From contig NBIV01000772.1 of the NCBI GenBank assembly GCA_003194525.1, forward strand, positions 1-22,134: a DNA stretch of 22,134 bases, given 5' to 3'. A program made the position numbers and the translations under genes. Positions 1-7,184 of this stretch are shown here, piece by piece (positions within the stretch are counted from its first letter, which is position 1; every line of letters begins with the position of its first letter). The notes beneath the pieces were generated by a model. The model was not told the origin of the DNA. It saw nothing but the letters and a program-made list of their open reading frames with translations, and ran no database searches. This DNA comes from Gracilariopsis chorda (lineage: Eukaryota; Rhodophyta; Florideophyceae; Gracilariales; Gracilariaceae).

Positions 1-108
1 AAGAAGATCAGAATACGCAATTCCACCGAGGAAACCATCGAGGTGCCCGAAGTGCTCTATCTTGAGCCCGGAGACAGACCCGTTCCAAAGTTCATGATCA
101 CGATTTAA
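1..108 (+). CDS. C-terminal 35 codons of an unrecognised repeat-encoded protein (5' cut by window)
   Basis: Frame 1 is open from the first base to TAA at 106-108. The protein ends in an acidic then proline-containing tail (EVLYLEPGDRPVPKFMITI). The right copy has the same tail at 17627-17735, but an extra T in the CTCTAT-CTT stretch near 17690 shifts the frame halfway. Silent and conservative differences between the copies fit a once-translated sequence. I recognise no family from such a short tail. It is probably the end of the element's main protein, the rest lying upstream of the window. It could also be a chance open frame, since only 35 codons are seen. Confidence 0.4.
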   Translation, partial: KKIRIRNSTEETIEVPEVLYLEPGDRPVPKFMITI

Positions 109-370
109 GCCAAAGACTGAAGTCCTTTTCGCGCACGTGGGTCCAACAGCTGTTTTTTGACGGGCGCGGATAGCAGCAAAAGAAACGGTGCGTTGCACCC
201 ATGTATTGACAGCTGTTGAACCATTTCGTATGCCAATCGGTCAGGGGGTGGTAGGTGGTGGTGAAGAAATGTTTCAGTCCTGAGACTCAGCAGAAGTGAT
301 GGCAAACTTCGAGATGAATTGGGAACCATTGTCCGTGTGGAGATAAGGCGGCAGTCTATACCAAAAAAGT

Positions 371-839
371 GGTCTCCGGGTTCTACGCACCTACTGTGGC
401 ATAAGAGCTTTCGGGAACAACAAGTAAACTAATGAATTTGGAATTCTTTCCTGCTCGGCGGAAGAAGAGCACACGAATAATCGCAAGACTTTTCATTTGG
501 CCCTAAGCAACGGGGGCATAGTGAAGGATTGGGTGACCTTACTGATCAACACTTGGCATGGCTTAGCGGAGAACAAGTGGGTGGCAGTCAACAGGAAATT
601 AGGGCACAAATCTGACGCGTTTGAGGATGTATCGTTTGCGTGACAAGAAGCGAACAGCAGCCCTCAGGGCTGCCGTTCACTTCCACCACGAGCCTGCCCG
701 TTCTAGAAATAATAGCAAAGCACAATCCGAATGAACGCAGCGGCATTTCTGAGTACAGGGCTCTCTGCAAAACGCTTGGCATTGGTGATGAAAAGATTGA
801 AATCTGCGTGCGTCGAGGTGCTATTCTAGTCCAGAAGTG
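371..839 (+). pseudogene. Decayed unrecognised repeat ORF, left copy
   Basis: This is the left counterpart of 17997-18589. Recognisable shared peptides are the stretch containing NGGIVKDWVTLLINTWHGL (about 507-560), followed by a stop (TGA at 641-643), and then the stretch containing ISEYRALCKTLGIGDEK (about 745-800). The 135-bp deletion after base 650 removed the segment joining the two parts. Peptide conservation is higher than expected from the surrounding DNA, which suggests a former coding exon of the mobile element. No domain is recognised. Confidence 0.35.
657..673. repeat. Short GC-rich inverted repeat (8-bp arms, 1-base centre)
   Basis: GCAGCCCT-C-AGGGCTGC forms a near-perfect palindrome next to the left-copy deletion point. 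The right copy has a weaker version at about 18418-18434 (7-bp arms, TCC centre). A hairpin beside a deletion endpoint could have promoted replication slippage, which is inference. Confidence 0.5.
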
Positions 840-1265
840 AAAGAACGGGCGTCGTGGAGCCAGACCTTGGCAGCGGAAGATCTCGAGTTTTTCTGACAAA
901 TACAATCTCAGGATGAGAGTGACACTGTCAAACCAGAACTACCACTGGGCCGAGAGTGACTCTTTCTCAGAGAGCTCCACGCTGCATGGCCTGGATTCAT
1001 GATGCTGTAAAACTCGAACAACAGATGATATGATACGAGGGCTAGATCACCAAACGAGGCTTGAATGCACCGGGCGCGCGCTCGTTCGCACTGCCTTCTT
1101 AAAGCACGCTCGTCGCCAGCTTGACGTCCGCCCGAAACTCTCCACATCGCGCCCCATACCCCTCCCCACTCTCACACCCACGCGCTCTCCGCCAACTCCA
1201 CCGTCCCATTCCGCCCCGCCGCCTTAAACGTCACCCACATCGCCGACAACACTCTTCCTCTAGAT

Positions 1266-2429
1266 ATGCCGCCCACGCAAGCTTGGTTGCCTTGGCTTGT
1301 GTTCACGGAGGCTGACCTCGCCCTCGTGCGTGAGCAGGACGTTTCTGTATCCTCTCTCTTCCCTCTGCCGTCCGAAAGGCAGCCGCCTTCGCGGGACAAA
1401 GATTCTGTGGCCGCAATCGTGTGGATCGCGTGTCGTTGCCGTACGCCTGCCCCTCCTCCCCCACCGCCTACTCCGCACCTGCACGCCACTGCGCATCTCA
1501 GCCGCACATCGCCGTCACCGCTAACTGCCGCCGCACCACCCGACCCCCCACCTCAAACACCGCTTCGGGCTCCTGAGCATGGCTTTTTTCCCGGACTTTT
1601 TCTTGCCCTCGCCGCCCCAGAAGCAGCCGTCTTCGCAGCACGAGGATATTGTGGCCGAACTCGAGGCGATCATGTCTCGTAGCTGTGAGCGAGCACTCTC
1701 GCATGTCCTACCACACCGCCTACTCCGCACCTGCACGCCACTGCGCATCTCAGCCGCACATCGCCGTCACCGCTACTGCCGCCGCGCCACCGACCCCCCA
1801 CCTCAAACACCGCTTCGGGCTCCTGAGCATGGCTTTTTCCCGGACAGAAGCAGCCGTCTTCGCAGCACGAGGATATTGTGGCCGAACTCGAGGATCTCTC
1901 GTCGCTGTGAGCGAGCACTCTCGCTGCCCCTCCTACCACACCGCCTACTCCGCACCTGCACGCCACCGCCTATCTCAGCACCACATCGCCGTCACCGCTG
2001 ACTGCCGCCGTGCCACTAGCCCCCCCATCTCAAGCACCGCTTCAGGCGCCACCAACGCTCCTACAAGTGCATCTGGCGCCTCAACCATCGCTGCCAATTC
2101 CACTAACTCCACCGTTAAGAAAGAAGCCACGCTCACCTCCTCTCTCTCCGTTGCTGCGCGGTCCGTCGCGCTTCTGTCGCGTCTGCGCCCGCACTCAGAA
2201 GTCGGAAAATATCTCTGTCGAACCTGCATACGTATGCAAGTGTCGGAAGGCGGTGTTCGACCGTGCTTCGGAGAGTTGTAAATGGGACTTTGAAAGTGCA
2301 AAGGCGAGCGGAACGTGGATCTGTCCGCACTGCCGCGAAATCTGCCAGAAGATACCTGCAGCTCGTTGTCACATCTTCACTAAGGCTAATATGAAGAGAA
2401 AGGCATCTAGAGTACTTGGAGTCCTGTAG
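1266..2429 (+). pseudogene. Proline-rich CxxC zinc-finger protein gene, broken, inside the nested insertion
   Basis: An ATG at 1266 opens a frame that runs to TAG at 1680-1682. The same frame resumes after indels and ends with TAG at 2427-2429. The N-terminal part is alanine/proline-rich and holds three diverged repeats of a segment containing TPHLHATA and SPSPL, with QPSSQHEDIVAELE between units. The C-terminal part (about 2170-2429) is cysteine-rich: CRVC, then CKC, a single C, then WICPHCREIC and a final C. The W-x-CPxCR-x-IC pattern resembles the zf-4CXXC_R1 domain of CDCA7-type proteins, though the last CxxC cluster is incomplete. Stops at 1680 and in the second repeat unit break the reading frame. 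A GT-rich stretch after the stop could be its 3' untranslated region. The zinc-finger assignment is tentative. Confidence 0.5.
1376..2050. repeat. Three tandem units of about 225-252 bp in the zinc-finger gene
   Basis: The marker TACTCCGCACCTGCACGCCA starts at 1469, 1721 and 1946, giving spacings of 252 and 225 bp. The second marker, GCAGCCG followed by CTTCGC, recurs near 1380, 1623 and 1850. Units two and three also share the segment with GAGGATATTGTGGCCGAACT. Units differ by small indels that break the reading frame, but the peptide TPHLHATA stays in one frame across units, so the array arose within a coding region. Confidence 0.85.
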
Positions 2430-2520
2430 TGGGAGAACCGTGTTGACACTTTCACTTTTGCATGTTTTGTTCATGTGTGTGTGGTGTCTTGTGTGTAAGT
2501 TGTTTTTTGCGTTGAAAGTA

Positions 2521-2540
2521 AACAGGAGCGTACTCCTGTT
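2521..2540. other. Perfect 8-bp hairpin (AACAGGAG/CTCCTGTT, CGTA loop)
   Basis: The inverted repeat lies 92 bases after the stop of the zinc-finger gene, just after a GT-rich tract. It could be a 3'-end RNA structure of that gene or a feature of the inserted element's end region. There is no evidence for function beyond position and perfect pairing. Confidence 0.5.
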
Positions 2541-2719
2541 AATGTAAACATTCCGTTCTCTAATTTCTTCATTGTGGGTTAGAACAGTTCGCCACTAGTA
2601 GCAAGTACAATGTTAACATGTTTGAAGGGCCGAAAGTGAAGTGGCGAGGGCTCGGACACTCTCTTTTAGTGTCGGAAACGACAGCAGACACAAACATGAA
2701 GGCGAGGTAGCTTGAATGC

Positions 2720-3790
2720 GAGAGCAAGTTGGGAAGGAACCATACGTCCTTGAAGGACTACGTGTCTGCATTGAAGTAGAAAGTGTTACCATTTTTCGGA
2801 GTACATTTGGTGCGGAAACGGATTGTACGTGAGCGCGCTGAGTTGGAGCGTTCGGCATGTTACCAATGATGGCCAGGGTGAATATCGGTCACGGGAGCAA
2901 TGCGACGGGTGTGATGTTGGTAGCGTGGCAAGGTACTACCTCTCAACCCACCACCTGGCACGTTGCGCGTTGAGAGATCGATCGCGGGTGTCACGTGAAT
3001 CTTGAGACAGCGCGTCTTGTAATCTCTACGTAGGTGCATCACAAGCGCGGTACGGCCGAAGCAAGGCTGCCGGAGGGAGATTGCCGAAAGCGCAAAATCC
3101 GTGGTATCTACATGTTTCCGGGAGAATGCACCGAACAGGCGCGATCGATGCGGCTACCTTCGTTGTCGATAATCAGCAATACCCGACCAAAAGCGCTGAC
3201 ACACAGGTGAAATCGAACACAGAGCCGTTTGGCATTTCAATCGCCGTCACTTTCTCCCGCCAGCTGGCAGCGATCACATTTTTCTTTTTCAGCCGGCTCG
3301 AAAAGCGGTCAAAACGCCGCCTTGAGGGCAGCCGCGCCAAGGACAGTGCCGGTAGGAAACCGACGCTGTCACATACGCAGCAGAAATAAGTGTTGGAGGA
3401 GGGAAAAGCCCGCCGTCCATTCAAAAAAGTTACACCCCGTCACCGACACCTCTCCCCCCCCTCCCCCCTCCAGCGAGCGTTCGCACGCGTTGTACGCACG
3501 CTCCCTGGAGGCGGCACAAACGCGCCGCGCACAGCGCACCCCCCGCCACGTGCTCCGGTACCGCACCCAAACTAACGCGAAAAACAGCATCCGCACGTGG
3601 CGCCCACCTACCTTCGCACCACCAGCTTCCGTACTTAAGGAAGCGCGCGCCGGCACCGCTCTGTTTCGCCGCCCTACCTCTCTTCGAAAACGAAGAAAGG
3701 CAGAACCTGTGACCCTTCCCATTACCAACTCCGCTTGCACCTCCATCGTCCCAAAAACAGAAATAACGGCTCAACCTTTGGCACCCACAA
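2720..3790. other. Repeat interior with no confident gene (left copy)
   Basis: Short open frames at 3081-3389 and 3229-3984 match the right copy only in part and in shifted frames, so neither copy supports an intact protein. The peptide region containing FVVDNQQY and the basic segment SRLEKRSKRR are shared with 19173-19775. A long pyrimidine tract near 3450-3475 is followed by an imperfect inverted repeat around 3466-3512 (CCTCCAGCGAGCGT against ACGCACGCTCCCTGGAGG). I see nothing else to annotate. Confidence 0.4.
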
Positions 3791-4276
3791 ATGAACGTGA
3801 CCCCCCCGGCCCCCACGGTTCACGTAATAATCAGCCTTCTCCAAAAGCACCCCCCGCAGCTCCCGCCGCGGCTCCCGCTCCCGCTGCAGCACCCTCCGCA
3901 GCACCCTCCGCAGCACCCTCCGCAGAACCTGACGAACAAAACGGCGCCAGGCCCAAGCAATCTGCCGCCAGTGGTCTCTCATAATGACCACCCCAATGGT
4001 GAGCCTGCTCAACTTCAAGTAACGGGCGTGCAGACTTATGTTCAAAACTATTGTATGTTCAATGGCTCACCAATCCCTCCGCCCCACCCCCTTTCTACCT
4101 CCTTTTTGCCAGCTGCTGACAAACAAGTTCTTCTTTCTTCGTTTCCTTACACACAGACACCCTTCAACTTTCACTCCAGCTGCACCGTCAATCTAACCTT
4201 TGCTGACGGAGAGGGCTTAACTCGAGTCACGTCCTGCCCACAGTCGGGCAATAGAGCCCTGCCCCGCGCCAGTTAA
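3791..4276 (+). CDS. Unrecognised proline-rich ORF of the repeat, left copy
   Basis: ATG 3791 opens a 161-codon frame ending at 4276. It starts with a proline-rich section containing three 12-bp tandem units, crosses the single minisatellite unit (peptide QNYCMFNGSPIPPP), and ends shortly before the repeat's 205-residue ORF in another frame. In the right copy the corresponding frame is interrupted: each minisatellite unit there brings a stop, and an extra C near 21061 changes the end. The frame may be a fragment of an N-terminal exon of the repeat protein. No domain is recognised and expression is unproven. Confidence 0.3.
   Translation: MNVTPPAPTVHVIISLLQKHPPQLPPRLPLPLQHPPQHPPQHPPQNLTNKTAPGPSNLPPVVSHNDHPNGEPAQLQVTGVQTYVQNYCMFNGSPIPPPHPLSTSFLPAADKQVLLSSFPYTQTPFNFHSSCTVNLTFADGEGLTRVTSCPQSGNRALPRAS
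3886..3921. repeat. Three 12-bp tandem units (GCAGCACCCTCC)
   Basis: Three exact units run head to tail, with a partial fourth. The right copy has a degenerate version (about 19990-20035). The unit is a multiple of three, so expansion keeps reading frames open, adding Pro/Gln/His or Ala/Pro/Ser residues depending on frame. Confidence 0.8.
3977..4145. repeat. Single unit of the ~170-bp minisatellite, left copy
   Basis: This unit begins with TCTCATAATGACC and contains the AACGGGCGTGCAG, TGTATGTTCAATGGCTCACC and CTTTCTACCTC blocks that recur five times in the right copy at 20083-20940. It resembles the last right-copy unit most (GGGCGTGCAG, TATGTTCAAAACT, CCAGCTGCTGACAAA). Confidence 0.85.
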
Positions 4277-4463
4277 CCCCATACCGCCCGTGGCGCCTGT
4301 GCATCCGGCTGGCCGCACGTCTCACCGTGCTCCAACCCTCCAATACGCCCCTGAACAGCGGCCTCCACAGGCCCTCGGTACATTGGCGTCCGTGCCCTCT
4401 CTACCTCGGTCTTCGCCACTGACGGAACAACCCTGCAAACGCAGCCGTCCGTCCGCACGCACA

Positions 4464-5080
4464 ATGCCCACATCCAACTCCAGCGAGTGTGAGGGTGGCG
4501 AAGATGGATTGCATAACGTGCGTACCCGCAGCCACGGCTCCACGTCCGCCCATGTGGACGAAGCCAATCTGAATGACTGGGAGGCTGTGGTAGACATGTA
4601 TTTGCATGGAACCGGTGCTCCGGACGGTGTGCCGCTGCGCGATCATTGCAAAGGAGACGGTCGTCGTGTGAATGACTACAGACTGCTGGAGAAGCGCCGC
4701 ACAGTCGGAAAGACGTTTGAGTTTTAGGGGCGCCGAGGTTCAAGGCGGCGATCGGCTACCGTTGGGACGGCAACTTGCGCCGAAAGCAGAAATTGTACAT
4801 TGTGATCAATCGTTGTCGCGTTGTGAACGCCATGAGGAAGGCGGGTGAGCCCGTACCGGATGACTTTGCGACGCTGGCGGAGATGATTGACACGCGCATT
4901 CGCGACAAGGAACGCGCCAAGGAGGAACGCGAGGCGAAACGCACCGCGGAGCCGAGGTGTCAGGGCTCCATGCCCGACGGATCTACGCGCATTACTGTGA
5001 TGCCCAGAACTGCGCGTCAAGGCGAGCGATCGGTAGCTCTCGTGAGACGCACGGACTCCGTGCCACGGAGTGGTAGATAA
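4464..5080 (+). pseudogene. Repeat-encoded basic protein, frameshifted left copy
   Basis: This corresponds to the intact ORF at 21266-21883. The two are almost identical, but here the T run before AGGGGCGCC has four T instead of five (about 4722-4726). That creates a TAG stop after ...GKTFEF (4725-4727) and moves the remaining 117 or so codons to another frame (open from 4775 to 5080). One missing base in a homopolymer is the only inactivating change, so this is either a very young mutation or a sequencing error. The protein features are described under the right copy. Confidence 0.65.
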
Positions 5081-5390
5081 CAGCTGCGCTCAAAGGGCGG
5101 GAGGTTGTTTGGGTATTTTCATTTTTGGGTGTTGGTTTTTGGGGCTAAGAATGAAGCTTTGGATTTCCGCGATGGTGAGCACGTGTGAAGGGCTGTTCTG
5201 TTGCTGCGGTCGCTTCGGCGGCTGCGCAGCTGCGCATGTGCGCATGTGCGCGGCGCGTCGTGACGCGGGTGCGATGCGGCCGCCATGCGCGCCTCTCATT
5301 GGCGCTTCAGCGTCGCGGCGGCCACAGGCCACCACGGCGGATTACAGCGCTTGTCCGCAGTCGCCCTCTCCGGCGACGAAAGGTAGACGT
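5081..5390. other. GT-rich 3' flank and GC-rich alternating segment of the repeat
   Basis: The stop at 5080 is followed by a G/T-rich stretch (5100-5150), as also follows the zinc-finger gene stop near 2430. Such tracts may act as 3'-end signals, which is inference. Bases 5221-5260 form an alternating purine-pyrimidine segment (TGCGCAGCTGCGCATGTGCG and onward) with overlapping short palindromes, prone to Z-DNA or hairpins. The right copy (22020-22060) is identical. The match to the right copy can be followed only to 5331. Confidence 0.5.
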
Positions 5391-5700
5391 CTAACCCTTT
5401 AGCCATTGCATCACAGCTTGTGTGCCATACAAATTATCAAATACATAAGCGCTACCCTTGTACGCAGCAGCGTACCGCGCACTGCTTGCACATACAGTCT
5501 CATTTCCGTCCCTCCAAGAGACCGCGCCGTGAGTTGTGAATTTGCTTCCAACCGCTTTTGCCTCCCCAGCCCGCTTTTGTAGGCAGAATTTCAGCCTGCT
5601 GTCGTGCCAAGTGGACGGTACCAGCTCCAACGCTGCCAAACGTATCTCTGCAAAAGACGAACGCCGACCGTTTCCGATATCGCTTCATGTTGCAGCTGTC
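5391..5700 (-). pseudogene. Unrecognised C-terminal gene fragment next to the repeat border
   Basis: Read on the minus strand, one frame is open from about 5699 to a TAG at 5393-5391. Its C-terminal part has coding-like composition with aromatic and glycine/alanine periodicity (peptides SKFTTHGAVSWRDGNETV and AYVFDNLYGTQAVMQWLKG). There is no start codon near the upstream limit, and no continuation is seen beyond 5700. It could be the last exon of a gene truncated by decay. I do not recognise the family. It sits about 60 bases from the last base provably inside the repeat. Confidence 0.35.
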
Positions 5701-6288
5701 TAGCTCTCAAGCACAATTCGACGCTGTTAGTCCGCGCTCGAACGTCTCTCGCGCTTCACCCTTGTAAGGCTCTTCCGTGTAGTTTGCGCTACCAAACTAA
5801 CCGCCCACATCACACCATGTGCTGCGCATGTTTACCCAAAGTTTACGTCCATGTCACAAGTTTGTCTTCCGATGTACTCGTTGCCTATTCTAAAATCTAA
5901 TTCCATTACCCTCACGCACCACGTGCAGCACTACTCACTAATCCAAAAAGTTAAAGGTTCACTCTTAATACGGTATCCACAACGTCAACGAAGAGATTTA
6001 ACTGACATGTTTTGCTCAAAGTTCCTTTGCAAGCAATTGTCTGCCTTCAGTGGATGGTTGACTTCCTCCCTTTGTGAGGATGAGTTCCAGCCAGAGCTTA
6101 AGAAAGATGATTGCAAGTTCTCCAAACTGTTCAAAGCTTCGATTTCCATGCACTAACTCACCATATAACGCCGTTTAACCCTTTTTGTAATCTAATATAT
6201 CCTTCTTGTCCACTAAATCCCAGTTCGAGTGCATTCCTCCATCTACCGTTTCTTTTCTCCCCTCTTCCGCTGTTGGGCTGTAACCCAG
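5701..6288. other. No gene seen; ends in a pyrimidine-rich tract before a probable splice acceptor
   Basis: No conserved peptide was found on either strand. Bases 6240-6288 are pyrimidine-rich and end in CCCAG, directly before the first recognisable codons of the valyl-tRNA synthetase remnant, so part of this stretch may be its intron. Upstream synthetase domains should lie here if the gene were complete but are not detectable. Confidence 0.4.
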
Positions 6289-6966
6289 AACTGAACAACA
6301 CTACGTAATGGATACATGTCTTAGTTTTGTACATCCGTTGATGCTACATGTCACAAACGAAATCTGGCATCGCTTCACGCGAGAAGGCAGTGCACAGCAG
6401 GCACTAATTATTGCGTAATGTCCATCTGGCGGAAGCATTGAGCAAGAGGCTACAGAGCGCTTTGAAAGAATGCAATTTCTGTTTCGCTACATACGAAATG
6501 CTAGAGCAGAGTATCAAGTGGACCATGGTCGACAATTTTATCTCTCAATTCGAACTGACGCCGTCCCAGCGTCGGATGTAGATGCCAAGAAGGGGATGCT
6601 ACTTCTCTGACCAAAGTTAATTCTGAGAAACTGACGATTAAACTCATTGACGGCGTGGGAGGATCCACTACTGAAACAGATTTCGGCGGCAATGCCCTTC
6701 ATTTTTACATTGGAACAATCTCGGGGGCGTCATACCCATTCCTGATATGATCGATTTTGAAAAGGAATTGAAGAGGATTGAAAAGCAGTTTCTCAATGTA
6801 AAAACTCCAACTGCCTAGGAAAGAGGATGAGTGCCACTGGGTTTGCAGAAAATGCACCTCCCACGGTTTGGCAAAGATTAGGACATCTGCTGATGAGTTG
6901 AATTCACAGCTCACAAGCCTGATAAAGAGACTGGCAGAAATAGGGGAGTTGACAACCACTGAGTAA
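6289..6966 (+). pseudogene. VARS: Valyl-tRNA synthetase, C-terminal remnant
   Basis: The remnant starts after a CCCAG acceptor-like site with VMDTCLSFVHPLM then VTNEIWHRF, the class I ValRS anticodon-binding domain signature (normally CLxLLHPFMPFVTEEIW). It continues with FERMQFLFRYIRNARAEYQV, where IRNARAEY is a ValRS hallmark, then the peptide with LTKVNSEKLTIKLID, then PIPDMIDFEKELKRIEKQF, the start of the C-terminal coiled-coil arm that contacts tRNA. It ends with GFAENAPPTVW and LTSLIKRLAEIG before TAG at 6964-6966. Damage includes a stop replacing a codon after ALIIA (6414-6416), a TGA near 6608 and frame changes near 6600, 6720 and 6830. The catalytic HIGH/KMSKS part is absent. It faces the phosphohexomutase remnant tail to tail. 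Confidence 0.88.
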
Positions 6967-7184
6967 AGATTCTTCCTTCTCAACTTGGCTACGACGACGC
7001 CCTGATACAGTGAACTGTTGATTCCAGTACTTGCGAACTACTTACACTCATCTGTTGTGCCCCTCTCTCCGTCTCGTTGACGGATCCATTTTGACCAACA
7101 CGGGTCATCTTTGTACAACATGGTTTGCTAATGGGCGCAGTACCTGACGTACCTACCGCCTCTCGTACGGCATGATTCAAGAAT

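Larger units (their letters stand above)
1059..2719. mobile_element. Nested insertion of 1641 bp flanked by 10-bp target-site duplication
   Basis: GCTTGAATGC occurs at 1059-1068 and again at 2710-2719. In the right repeat copy the same ten bases occur once (about 18818-18827), followed directly by the sequence that follows base 2719 here. The segment 1069-2709 is therefore an insertion with a 10-bp duplication, and the empty site is visible in the same window. The insert ends (ACCGGGCGCG... and ...GAAGGCGAGGTA) show no terminal inverted repeats and no poly(A) tail that I can see. A 9-11 bp duplication is typical of Mutator-like elements and of some other DNA transposons. No transposase is encoded. 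The cargo is a broken zinc-finger gene, so a gene-carrying non-autonomous (Pack-type) element is a reasonable reading. Confidence 0.8.
1..5331. repeat. Left copy of long direct repeat (interspersed element, nested insertion inside)
   Basis: This stretch matches 17627-22134 in the same orientation over its whole length. Both begin with the same bases (AAGAAGATCAGAATACGC), at window base 1 here and at 17627 in the right copy. The match continues until the right copy is cut by the window end, which corresponds to left base 5331, so the true right border is not seen. Differences from the right copy are a 1641-bp nested insertion (1069-2709), loss of about 135 bp after base 650 (right 18277-18411), loss of a few dozen bases near 2905, and one minisatellite unit instead of five. 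Bases 1 to about 4200 differ from the right copy by several percent, while 4200-5331 shows only four differences. It does not look like an LTR: there are no TG...CA ends, and no gag or pol lies between the copies. The element class is unknown. Confidence 0.93.

Noticed and set aside
1172..1507. Minus-strand glycine/arginine-rich open frames in the nested insertion
   Set aside because: They are complements of the proline-rich plus-strand coding repeat and are not conserved between tandem units.
4273..4743. Minus-strand open frames inside the repeat (for example 4273-4743, 4724-5020, 21527-21823)
   Set aside because: They are antisense to the conserved plus-strand protein frame and have Arg/His/Cys-rich composition typical of shadow frames in GC-rich DNA.
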